Positions 57,856 to 64,000 of a stretch of DNA of 64,000 nt are shown here, one piece after another. Each line of letters opens with the position of its first letter. The stretch's first letter is position 1. Source of the stretch: Anaerohalosphaeraceae bacterium (GTDB lineage Bacteria; Planctomycetota; Phycisphaerae; Sedimentisphaerales; UBA12454). The DNA is taken from positions 93,785 to 157,784 of the forward strand of contig JAIORA010000048.1 in assembly GCA_021108375.1 (NCBI GenBank), read 5' to 3'. The translations under genes were made by a program, and so were the position numbers. The notes beneath the pieces were generated by a model. That model saw only the letters and a list, made by a program, of their open reading frames with translations, was not told the origin of the DNA and did not search any database.

Positions 57856-57963
57856 GTCATTTCGACCGGAATGAGCGAAGCGAATGCAGTGGAGAAATCC
57901 GGCGAAGCCGTCCTGAGCAACGCCGAAGGATCTTATAGATTTCTCGGCTACGCTCGAAATGAC
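57856..57963 (+). repeat. Long TCATTTCGACC element between padR and the HAAS-like gene
   Basis: 108 bases, nearly identical to 40799-40906, including GGCGAAGCCGTCCTGAG and CGCCGAAGGATCT. It lies exactly between two genes likely to be co-transcribed, touching the padR stop. Confidence 0.88.
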
Positions 57964-58307
57964 TATCTGGCCGGAAAAAGTTCTACACCGAAAACAAGTT
58001 TCAATGCGCCGAACAAATCTACCAACTGCGCTTTATCTGTTTCGAGTCGCAGCTTGCCTTTACTGGTGATGGTGTAGTACTTTCGTTTCCTGCCGGCCTC
58101 TGTTTGTTCCCACTCACCCGCAACAAGTTTCTGCGATTCAAGGTTGTACAGCAGCGGATACAAAGTACCCTGCCCAAGGTCGAGAACGTTGCCGCTTTTT
58201 TGCAAAATCGCTTCGCCGAGTTCATAGCCGTACATTTTCCCCCGCGAAAGAGTCTCTAAAACCACCACAGGAGCAACACCTTTTAATAGCTGACGTTCAA
58301 ATTTCAT
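57963..58307 (-). CDS. PadR-family transcriptional regulator
   Basis: 114 residues from the ATG at 58305-58307 (AAAGGAG eight bases before). PadR winged helix: ERQLLKGVAPVVVLETLSRGKMYGYELGEAILQKSG then LDLGQGTLYPLLYNLESQKLV and RKRKYYTIT-like RKRKYYTITSKG. It probably represses itself and the next gene and responds to a ligand or antibiotic. The downstream HAAS-like gene is the probable target. Confidence 0.93.
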   Translation of the reverse strand: MKFERQLLKGVAPVVVLETLSRGKMYGYELGEAILQKSGNVLDLGQGTLYPLLYNLESQKLVAGEWEQTEAGRKRKYYTITSKGKLRLETDKAQLVDLFGALKLVFGVELFPAR

Positions 58308-58330
58308 TTTCAAATCTCCTTTGTAAACCC

Positions 58331-58340
58331 ATAATACCAA
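58331..58340 (-). promoter_or_regulatory. Extended -10 promoter of padR
   Basis: On the minus strand TTGGTATTAT, 24 bases before the padR ATG. The -35 is weak. A dispersed repeat (58348-58403) lies directly upstream. Confidence 0.55.
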
Positions 58341-58347
58341 TTCCGAT

Positions 58348-58403
58348 TAAAGCCCCGAAAGGGCGAAAGATGCAAAGCACCGTTATTAAGTTGACTTGGC
58401 ATA
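58348..58403 (+). repeat. AAGCCCCGAA repeat with GACTTGGCA tail
   Basis: TTAAAGCCCCGAA then GGGCGAAAGATGCAAAGC and GTTATTAAGTTGACTTGG; matches 62093-62148 almost base for base. It replaces the -35 area of padR. Confidence 0.85.
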
Positions 58404-58460
58404 ATTCATAACTTCCAAATATACTATGTATTACATAGTAGGTATTGTCAAGTATAAAAT

Positions 58461-58497
58461 AAAAAAAACCGCCCGTCAGAGGAGGGCTGACGGGCGG
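58461..58497 (-). terminator. Intrinsic terminator with a CU-rich loop (second sRNA-like element)
   Basis: On the minus strand CCGCCCGTCAG pairs with CTGACGGGCGG for 11 base pairs around the loop CCCTCCT, followed by TTTTTTTT. It is preceded by a CGCACGCC word like that of the element at 58754-58827. A TTGACA-like -35 occurs upstream on the minus strand near 58536, but no good -10. Confidence 0.75.
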
Positions 58498-58753
58498 CGT
58501 GCGATTAATTTGCCTGAACTTCCGGCAAAAACTGTCAATTTTCCGCTACTTTGCTACTGCCTATACGAAAAAATGAGCAAATCGGTTCGTTTTGTTCTGC
58601 TAAAAATTCGTAAAATATGCCAAAATCGCTCAAAAAGCCTCAAATTAACTCAAAAATACGAAAAATAGTCAGCCTTAGGCCGATATTGGACAAAACAGCG
58701 GATTTGGGGCTGATAAATTGCTAATTTAGCGCTGATTTTGGTTGATTTAGCGC

Positions 58754-58827
58754 AAAAAAAATGGCAGGCGGTCGAGGAGAGCAACCGCCATGCCGTGTGC
58801 GCCTCCAAAAGAGGAGGAGGTACGTGA
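58754..58827 (-). ncRNA. Candidate small RNA with anti-Shine-Dalgarno loops
   Basis: Minus-strand transcript of about 74 bases. It has a first hairpin CCTCC...GGAGG with a CU-rich arm (CCTCCTCCTC, 58820-58811), the word GCGCACACGGC, then a terminator hairpin GGCA/TGCC plus GGCGGT/ACCGCC with loop TGCTCTCCTCG and a tail of eight T. The CCTCC runs can pair with ribosome-binding sites. A promoter-like pair lies at 58834-58863. Not matched to a known family. Confidence 0.5.
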
Positions 58828-58863
58828 ATAGTTAGTCTAACGTTCACACCTGTTATACGTCAA
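58824..58863 (-). promoter_or_regulatory. Promoter with overlapping palindrome for the small RNA
   Basis: Minus strand: TTGACG (58863-58858), 18 bases, TAGACT (58839-58834). The palindrome GTGAA-GTTAG...CTAAC-TTCAC (58824-58847) covers the -10, a good place for a repressor. Confidence 0.45.
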
Positions 58864-59009
58864 GAAAAAAATGAATGTTCGCAATTAAATTTAAAAAACA
58901 GCAAAAATCGTATAGTAGTTGTGAGTTGAGGATTCGGCCTTTGGCCGAGACCGATTTATTTGATTAGACACAAATTCACACTGATTAAAAAATAAGATAC
59001 AGAAAAACG

Positions 59010-59034
59010 AATACCCGCTTTCGCGGGTATGACA
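59010..59034 (-). repeat. CCC-GAAA hairpin repeat, reversed, beyond the DEAD-box gene
   Basis: ATACCCGC, loop, GCGGGTAT; same word as 29481 and 55913. It sits directly after the stop of the helicase gene. 58864-59009 is otherwise AT-rich without a gene. Confidence 0.85.
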
Positions 59035-59039
59035 GGACA

Positions 59040-60251
59040 TCACCGTTTGGTGGATGGTCTTTTCCGCTTGTGCCTGCCTTTGAAGTTTCGGCCTCGCTTG
59101 AAACTTTTCGGTTTTGACGACCTGCGAATACTCTCCAAATTCGGTTCTTCGCCCAGCCAAATCGGCTCTATGCTATTACTGTCGATAATTGTTTTCAAAT
59201 CCCGCAAATCGTGTTTGCTGAAAAACGTTACCGCAGTACCCTTTCTGCCCATCCGGGCAGTCCGGCCAGTCCGATGCGTATAAGCTGTCGGGCAATCAGG
59301 AAAATCATAATTCATCACGTGAGTTACGTGGCTAAAATCCAGGCCCCTGCTGGCGATGCCGGTAGCAACAATTACGTTTATCTGCTTCTTCTTAAACCTG
59401 TTAAAAATCGATGAGCGTTTGCTCTGTTCAAGCCCGCCGTGAATCATTTCGACGGAATCGATTTTTTCTCTGAGATGGTCGAACAGCCTTTCGCAGTTCC
59501 TTCTCGAATGGCAAAAAACTATCGTCTGTTCCGGCTTTTCACGCTCCATATATTCAACAAGCCAGGGGAATTTTTCCTTGCCGAAAACCGATATGAATTG
59601 ATGGTCAAGACTTTGAGGGGCAACCTGCCCGGCATTGAGCTGGAGCGTTACGGGGTCTTTGAGATACCTTTTCGCCAACGCCTTAACGGAATTAACCATC
59701 GTCGCTGAAAACAGCAGAGTTTGATGTTCGTGAATAAGGCAGTCAACGATAAAATCGATGTCGGTAACAAAGCCCATATTCAGCATTTCGTCGGCTTCGT
59801 CGAGTATAAAAGTCTGAACATCGGAAAGGCTTAGCGGACTATAATTATAGATGAGGTCGATTAGCCTGCCGGGGGTGGCGATGAGTACCTGAACGCCGTG
59901 AGCGAGCTTTGCCTTTTGCGTTTCGATGCTAAAGCCCCCATAAACAGCAAACGGCGCGATGTCCATAAATTTGGCGATGTCCGAAATGGCACTTACATAC
60001 TGCAGGGCAAGTTCGCGCGTTGGGACCATAATCAGAGCCTGGATGGTGTTTTTGGTAGGGTCAATCGATTGAATCAGAGGCACTCCGCAGGCCGAGGTCT
60101 TGCCGGAACCGGTCTCAGCGAGAGCGATTATATCCCTGCCAGCGGTGATATGCGGAAAAGTTTCCTCTTGTATCGGCGTTAAATCCTCATAGCCGAGGCT
60201 TTTGAGCGCCTTTAAAATATCGGGCTTTAAATCAAGTTCAGTAAATTTCAT
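59040..60251 (-). CDS. DEAD-box ATP-dependent RNA helicase
   Basis: 403 residues. All helicase motifs are present: Q motif LTPIQEETFP, Walker A AETGSGKT, PTREL, ATPGRL, DEADEMLNMGF, SAT, VIVATGIASRGLD and HRTGRTARMG. The C-terminus is basic (KPKSFKRGRNFKGRHKRKRP), as in RhlE/RhlB-type enzymes that act on ribosomal or decay RNAs. It is followed by repeats and by the sRNA-like region transcribed in the same direction. Confidence 0.95.
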   Translation of the reverse strand: MKFTELDLKPDILKALKSLGYEDLTPIQEETFPHITAGRDIIALAETGSGKTSACGVPLIQSIDPTKNTIQALIMVPTRELALQYVSAISDIAKFMDIAPFAVYGGFSIETQKAKLAHGVQVLIATPGRLIDLIYNYSPLSLSDVQTFILDEADEMLNMGFVTDIDFIVDCLIHEHQTLLFSATMVNSVKALAKRYLKDPVTLQLNAGQVAPQSLDHQFISVFGKEKFPWLVEYMEREKPEQTIVFCHSRRNCERLFDHLREKIDSVEMIHGGLEQSKRSSIFNRFKKKQINVIVATGIASRGLDFSHVTHVMNYDFPDCPTAYTHRTGRTARMGRKGTAVTFFSKHDLRDLKTIIDSNSIEPIWLGEEPNLESIRRSSKPKSFKRGRNFKGRHKRKRPSTKR

Positions 60252-60345
60252 AGCCCGCCATTATACACGAATCCCGCGATATGTCATTAAAAACAGAAAA
60301 ATAAAGACTGATGGCAATAATTCGTTTTATCCCGGAGTAGCTTAC

Positions 60346-60354
60346 TGCTAATAT
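60346..60354 (+). promoter_or_regulatory. Extended -10 just before queE
   Basis: TGCTAATAT; start of transcription would be near 60361 and the ATG is at 60363, again predicting a leaderless mRNA. The -35 is weak (TTTATC). Confidence 0.45.
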
Positions 60355-60362
60355 GAAATGTT

Positions 60363-61049
60363 ATGACTATAAGGGTAAACGAAATTTTCTATTCGCTTCA
60401 GGGCGAAGGGTCGCTGGCTGGTGTGCCGAGCGTTTTCATCCGCCTGGCGGGCTGCCGACTTCGCTGCAAATGGTGCGACACGAAATACGCCTGGGATGCG
60501 AATTCCGGCACCGATTACACTATCGAGCAGATTGTCGCTGAGACAGCAAACTATCCGAGCGACTTTGTCGTTATTACCGGAGGCGAACCGATGGAAAACC
60601 CGAACCTGCCGGCAATTTGCGATAATCTAAGACAAAGCGAAAAGCATATCACTATCGAAACAGCAGGGATTGATTACCTTCCCGAGTTACCAATCGATTT
60701 AATGAGTATCAGCCCAAAACTGGCTAATTCTATTCCCGAAGAATCGGCAGCGGCCGAAACGCACAAAAACAATCGCATAGACACAGACGTACTGAAAAAA
60801 CTCATCGCGGAATATCCCTATCAGCTAAAATTTGTCATCGAAAGCGAATCTGACATCGCGGAGATTCGCGAGATTCTCGAAAAGCTCGGCGAGGTAGAGC
60901 CATCGGTGGTAATGCTGATGGCCGCCGCTGCCGGCAGAGCAGAGTACCTCGAAAAAGCGCCTATGGTAGCCGAACTTTGCAAAAAAGAAGGCTTCTGCTT
61001 TTCGCCACGCCTGCAAACAGTTTTATGGGACAACAAGGCTGGCTCCTAA
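60363..61049 (+). CDS. queE: 7-carboxy-7-deazaguanine synthase
   Basis: 228 residues. The radical-SAM cluster ligands are C31, C35, C38 in AGCRLRCKWCDTKYAW, preceded by EIFYSLQGEG and followed by VVITGGEPMEN. It makes the deazaguanine core for queuosine or related nucleosides from carboxytetrahydropterin. No queC/queD neighbours are in the window. Confidence 0.95.
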   Translation: MTIRVNEIFYSLQGEGSLAGVPSVFIRLAGCRLRCKWCDTKYAWDANSGTDYTIEQIVAETANYPSDFVVITGGEPMENPNLPAICDNLRQSEKHITIETAGIDYLPELPIDLMSISPKLANSIPEESAAAETHKNNRIDTDVLKKLIAEYPYQLKFVIESESDIAEIREILEKLGEVEPSVVMLMAAAAGRAEYLEKAPMVAELCKKEGFCFSPRLQTVLWDNKAGS

Positions 61050-61189
61050 GATAATAGAAGGTAGAATCCCGATAAATTGAGACGAATTATTTAAACACTG
61101 ATTACACTGATTGCATTGATTAGAAAACAGTCAAAAAATCACTTGCTCAAAAGCCGTTTTAATGTAGAATGCATCGCTTGGAAAATGTT

Positions 61190-61273
61190 GCCCGGGTGGC
61201 GGAACTGGCAGACGCGCTAGCTTGAGGGGCTAGTTCTCTTCGGGGAGTGGAGGTTCGAATCCTCTCCCGGGCA
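61190..61273 (+). tRNA. tRNA-Leu(GAG)
   Basis: 84 bases with acceptor GCCCGGG/CCCGGGC plus A, anticodon stem CTAGC/GCTAG around TTGAGGG (anticodon GAG), a variable arm with TTCTCTTCGGGGAG and T arm GAGGTTCGAATCCTC. It has the long variable arm of a class II tRNA. The HNH-AP2 gene is nearby. Confidence 0.95.
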
Positions 61274-61344
61274 TTTTTCCGCTCTCTCCCTGCCAAATTC
61301 CATCAAATAAACCACTATATCACTCGAACGTCCAGTTAAAAGGT

Positions 61345-61818
61345 TCAAGGCAAATTCAATATGGCAAAATCCCCTCGCAGTTTTTTCGCCGCCTTATCGT
61401 AAGCACGGGCCGCATCTACATCTCTATCGAAATAACCCAAATGCATCGCTTTTTTGTTATGGCATATAACCGCTCGCCATTTTTTTGTCCCCTTTTGCAT
61501 CTTCACACCTCTGAACCGTGACCCTCTCGGCTTTTTCTTGCTGCTGTTCCAATTATTCTGTGCGTATGTCGCCAGCCGCAAATTGCTCTTGCGATTATCC
61601 AATCCGTTATGGTTTACGTGGTCAATCAACAAATCGCCTCTCGGCCTCATAATCTCACGATGCATATATATAGTTTTTTTTACACCGCCGACGGAAATAC
61701 CGCGGACAGCATATCCGGTTTGCTTTGTCTTTTTTAATTGCCAGCGACAGTGACTAAGTGCGATATAATCTTCCGGGTCAACGAACGCATATTCGTTTTG
61801 GGTAAGCCGAATTCGCAT
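61345..61818 (-). CDS. HNH endonuclease with AP2-type DNA-binding domain
   Basis: 157 residues from the ATG at 61816-61818; a GTG further up is in frame but its extra residues are Arg-rich and unsupported. HNH core: YMHREIMRPRGDLLIDHVNHNGLDNRKSNLRLA. AP2-like DNA-binding domain (~95-150): RFRGVKMQKGTKKWRAVICHNKKAMHLGYFDRDVDAARAYD. This is a free-standing homing-type or mobile endonuclease; its place next to a tRNA fits insertion. Possibly selfish. Confidence 0.88.
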   Translation of the reverse strand: MRIRLTQNEYAFVDPEDYIALSHCRWQLKKTKQTGYAVRGISVGGVKKTIYMHREIMRPRGDLLIDHVNHNGLDNRKSNLRLATYAQNNWNSSKKKPRGSRFRGVKMQKGTKKWRAVICHNKKAMHLGYFDRDVDAARAYDKAAKKLRGDFAILNLP

Positions 61819-62643
61819 ATAAGCGCGACCGTACCGCAAACGCCTGTACATTTGCATAACACAAATCAATAGGCGCACAACTACCACGGGAACTTTGATG
61901 GAATAGATTATACTGATAATAAAAATCGAATTTAAGAAGTAAGGACATTGGAAATTTGACAGTTTGAATTTGTTTAGAATTTATGATTTATATCAATTCT
62001 GATTAATTTTTGCGCTGTCAAACAAAGTCCCGAAGGGACGAAATCTTATTAGCCGTAGGCGTAAGCCTACGGAATACGAGTGCTTAACCATATTAAAGCC
62101 CCGAAGGGGCGAAAGATGCAAAGCGCAGTTATTAAGTTGACTTGGTATTAGTGCTTGGTTTTTTAGGGGCATTGAAAAAACAATGCCCTTCTATATATAG
62201 GGCAAAATTTGCGCAAACTGCTACCATTTTGGCCAAAAAAATTTAGGATTTGTTCGTAAGTGCTTATGGATAAAGGTGTGAAAAAAATAATTTTGTGCAG
62301 AACGCGCAAATTTTTTTTTGCGCATTCTGCAACAGGTGTGGATATGGAGTGTCGCCATTTTGTTTGTCATTGGCGCACTTGATGCGGAATCTATATTTAG
62401 CCCCCGGGTCTTGTCCCGGGGGTATCTACGAATGGTTTATCACTTCCCCACCGCATAAAAGCCGAGCGACGTAAGTCGCCGGAACATTTAGCCCCCAAGC
62501 CTGCTTGGGGGTTCACGCTTACATATTTTCTATCCCACCCCTAACCACGATTATATTGAAGAAAAAACGTTAACTATATTCTTGACTTCCAAAAACTTTA
62601 ATTTTATAATTTTGGTATTGATTCGTGGTTATATTCGAGATGT
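61819..62643. repeat. 825-base gap with repeats and long hairpins
   Basis: Contains a GTCCCGAAGGGAC hairpin near 62027, CCGTAGGCGTAAGCCTACGG (62053-62072), the AAGCCCCGAA repeat (62093-62148), GGGCATTG/CAATGCCC (62167-62189), and TGCAGAAC-GCGCAAA against TTTGCGCAT-TCTGCA (62296-62330) with a T loop; then TAGCCC hairpins at 62396-62425 and 62487-62514 and a CCGA hairpin (62460-62483). The word TTTGCGCA recurs three times in 62200-62325. No gene seen. Confidence 0.75.
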
Positions 62644-63027
62644 GTGTTGGTTAATATTGACAAACAAATTGCTTATTGGAAGCAAAGCGCACTTGAAGAT
62701 TTGGACGTTGCTGCACAATTAGTTCAGGGTGGAAAAATCCGCCACGGACTTTTTTTCGCACACCTTGCAATAGAAAAGGCTCTCAAAGCTTTTATTTGTA
62801 AAACCACACAAAAACTCGCCCCTAAACTACACAATCTGGTCAGACTTTGGCAGATAACAAACACGGACATCCCCGATGAAATGTTAAATATATTAGCGGA
62901 AATGAATGAGTTTAACCTTGAAGGCAGGTATCCCATTGGCTTCATCAGTTCCGTATCAAAAGTTGAAGCTGAAAATTATATTAAAAGAACAGAGGATGTA
63001 TTACAATGGTTGATTCAGCAGTTGTAA
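62644..63027 (+). CDS. HEPN-domain protein of a HEPN-MNT pair
   Basis: 127 residues from a GTG (a TTG follows directly). Helical HEPN fold: YWKQSALEDLDVAAQLVQGGK, FAHLAIEKALKAFICKTT, LAEMNEFNLEGRYP and a final helix. HEPN proteins of such pairs are usually RNase or abortive toxins, or targets for AMPylation. It overlaps the nucleotidyltransferase by 22 bases. No membrane or signal sequence. Confidence 0.9.
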   Translation: MLVNIDKQIAYWKQSALEDLDVAAQLVQGGKIRHGLFFAHLAIEKALKAFICKTTQKLAPKLHNLVRLWQITNTDIPDEMLNILAEMNEFNLEGRYPIGFISSVSKVEAENYIKRTEDVLQWLIQQL

Positions 63028-63332
63028 AAGACGTTAAAAACTATCTAAGCAAGCTCTGCGATGCTGGTTTGCCGATTAGTTTTGGCGTAGTTTTTGGCTC
63101 TTATGCAAATAATACCGCAAATGAGTACAGCGATATTGACCTGATAGTGGTTTCATCTGAATTTGACAAAACTGTTTCAAGAGAAGATATTAAAAAACTC
63201 TGGCGAATTGCCGCCCGAACTGACAGCAGAATTGAGCCTATACCTTGCGGCAAAGACCAGTGGGAAAATGACACATCTAACATAATTATCGAAATAGCCA
63301 GAACTCAGGGGCAAAATATAGCTGTCGCATAA
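63006..63332 (+). CDS. Minimal nucleotidyltransferase (MNT) of the HEPN-MNT pair
   Basis: 108 residues. The active site is G31-S32 and D43-x-D45 in GSYANNTANEYSDIDLIVV, the Gx10-DxD layout of MNT antitoxins, which AMPylate the HEPN partner. The last part is basic-acidic mixed (TDSRIEPIPCGKDQW). The pair is typical of toxin-antitoxin islands. Confidence 0.92.
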   Translation: MVDSAVVKDVKNYLSKLCDAGLPISFGVVFGSYANNTANEYSDIDLIVVSSEFDKTVSREDIKKLWRIAARTDSRIEPIPCGKDQWENDTSNIIIEIARTQGQNIAVA

Positions 63333-64000
63333 TGGTTATCCCGCCCCCATCGCCATTAGCCCGTAGGTCTTGCCTTGCGGGTATCTTCGCAAAGTTTATC
63401 ACTTCCCCACCGCCGTTTGGCCTCCAACCCCGAAGGGGTTAAATAACAATAACCCCGAGTGAAACTCGGGGAAAGAATCACGCCCCACCACGGGCGACCC
63501 TGAATGGGTCGAATAACAAACACACCACCCCAAATTAGCCCTGCCATAGTGATGGCAGGGTTCACGCTTACATATTTTCTATCCCGCCCAAATCGCATAA
63601 AAGCCGAGCGACGTAAGTCGCCGGAATACTTTCTGTCATTGCGAGGCAGTTTTATCGCCGTGGCAATCTATATTCTGTCTCCTGTCTTCTGTATTCTTAA
63701 TAAATCTCAACCGTCTGCAAACGACTTTGTCATTTCGACCAACGTGGAGAAATCCATTTAACCCCCAAGCCTGCTTGGGGGTTCACGCTCCCGAACGCCT
63801 TATCCCGCCAACACCGACTTTGTCATTCCGACCAATGTGGAGAAATCTATTTAGCCCCTGATTTGTAAATCGGGGGTTGTTTGTCATTGCGAGCGCAGCG
63901 CGGCAATCTTTTTTTTGTTTTGAATTTTTATTTTTCCTCTGTGTCCTTGTATGTTGACAAAAGTTATGGTTAATAATAGTCTCATAGATAATATTGGTGC
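63333..64000. repeat. Right-end repeat field
   Basis: 668 bases, no gene. TAGCCC hairpins at 63356-63384, 63534-63563 and 63850-63879, and a TAACCC variant at 63757-63788; an AACCCCGAAGGGGTT hairpin near 63424; GACCCTGAATGGGTC (63497-63511); CCGA hairpin 63602-63626; TCATTGCGAG repeats at 63635-63670 and 63882-63910; TCATTTCGACC pieces at 63729 and 63822. Confidence 0.85.

Noticed and set aside
57828..57920. Longer N-terminus for the HAAS-like protein
   Set aside because: The extra codons are a TCATTTCGACC repeat; a good ribosome-binding site precedes 57827.
62331..62339. TGTGGATAT as a replication-origin DnaA box
   Set aside because: A single imperfect site without cluster or dnaA gene is not enough.

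Overview
The window looks like chromosome from a planctomycete-type bacterium, most likely class Phycisphaerae (inference). The lineage cues are: a pseudopilin with a class-typical signal (13068-13880), a MerR/excisionase-like HTH protein opening MFYTLEEV (8392-9708), an Hc1-like mini-histone (15904-16077), a FabZ relative with a long N-terminus (15126-15617), and a planctomycete-style FN3-like domain inside a pilus protein (16305-19415). MurA, DnaG, RpoD, LexA, LigA, enolase and L21 show it is a main chromosome. No plasmid or prophage backbone is visible.

Layout. 1-13 kb is housekeeping: a small membrane protein overlapping an APC permease with UspA domains, tRNA-Gly, ligA-ribD, ndk, an OmpA/MotB-like lipoprotein, maf with a lipoprotein peptidase, an AMMECR1 protein and a YqaA/VTT protein. 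13-16 kb holds an isolated pseudopilin, a degenerate UvrC-like protein, a FabZ-like dehydratase and the mini-histone. 16-31 kb is a type IV pilus/type II secretion cluster on the minus strand: two PilB/GspE ATPases, PilT, PilC/GspF and seven prepilin-type proteins ending in a giant GspK-like protein. No secretin, PilMNO/GspCLM or prepilin peptidase gene is present here. 31-38 kb has cinA, a YchF-like GTPase, a lone fumarase beta subunit, rplU and an ECF sigma/membrane partner/secreted coiled-coil operon. 38-50 kb has a rhomboid protease, a BioF/KBL enzyme overlapping an RNase HII-like gene, dnaG-rpoD, a lexA locus with a direct-repeat operator, a CPBP protease, murA, a YhaM-type nuclease and an FHA protein. 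50-61 kb has a zinc-ribbon membrane protein, eno, psd-pssA, a PadR/membrane-protein pair, a DEAD-box helicase and queE. 61-64 kb is accessory: tRNA-Leu, an HNH-AP2 endonuclease, a HEPN-MNT pair and repeat fields.

Two things stand out outside the genes. First, almost every long intergenic gap is a mosaic of short hairpin repeats. In at least three families both arms of the stem change together between copies, so base pairing is being kept; some copies contain insertions and one supplies the C-terminus of PssA. Second, the minus strand of 58.46-58.87 kb carries two related terminator hairpins whose loops are CU-rich and complementary to Shine-Dalgarno sequences. The upstream one follows a promoter-like element overlapped by a palindrome, which makes it a good candidate regulatory small RNA.

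Functions were assigned by reading motifs only; no database search was run. Start sites were moved where ribosome-binding sites or family length argued for it.
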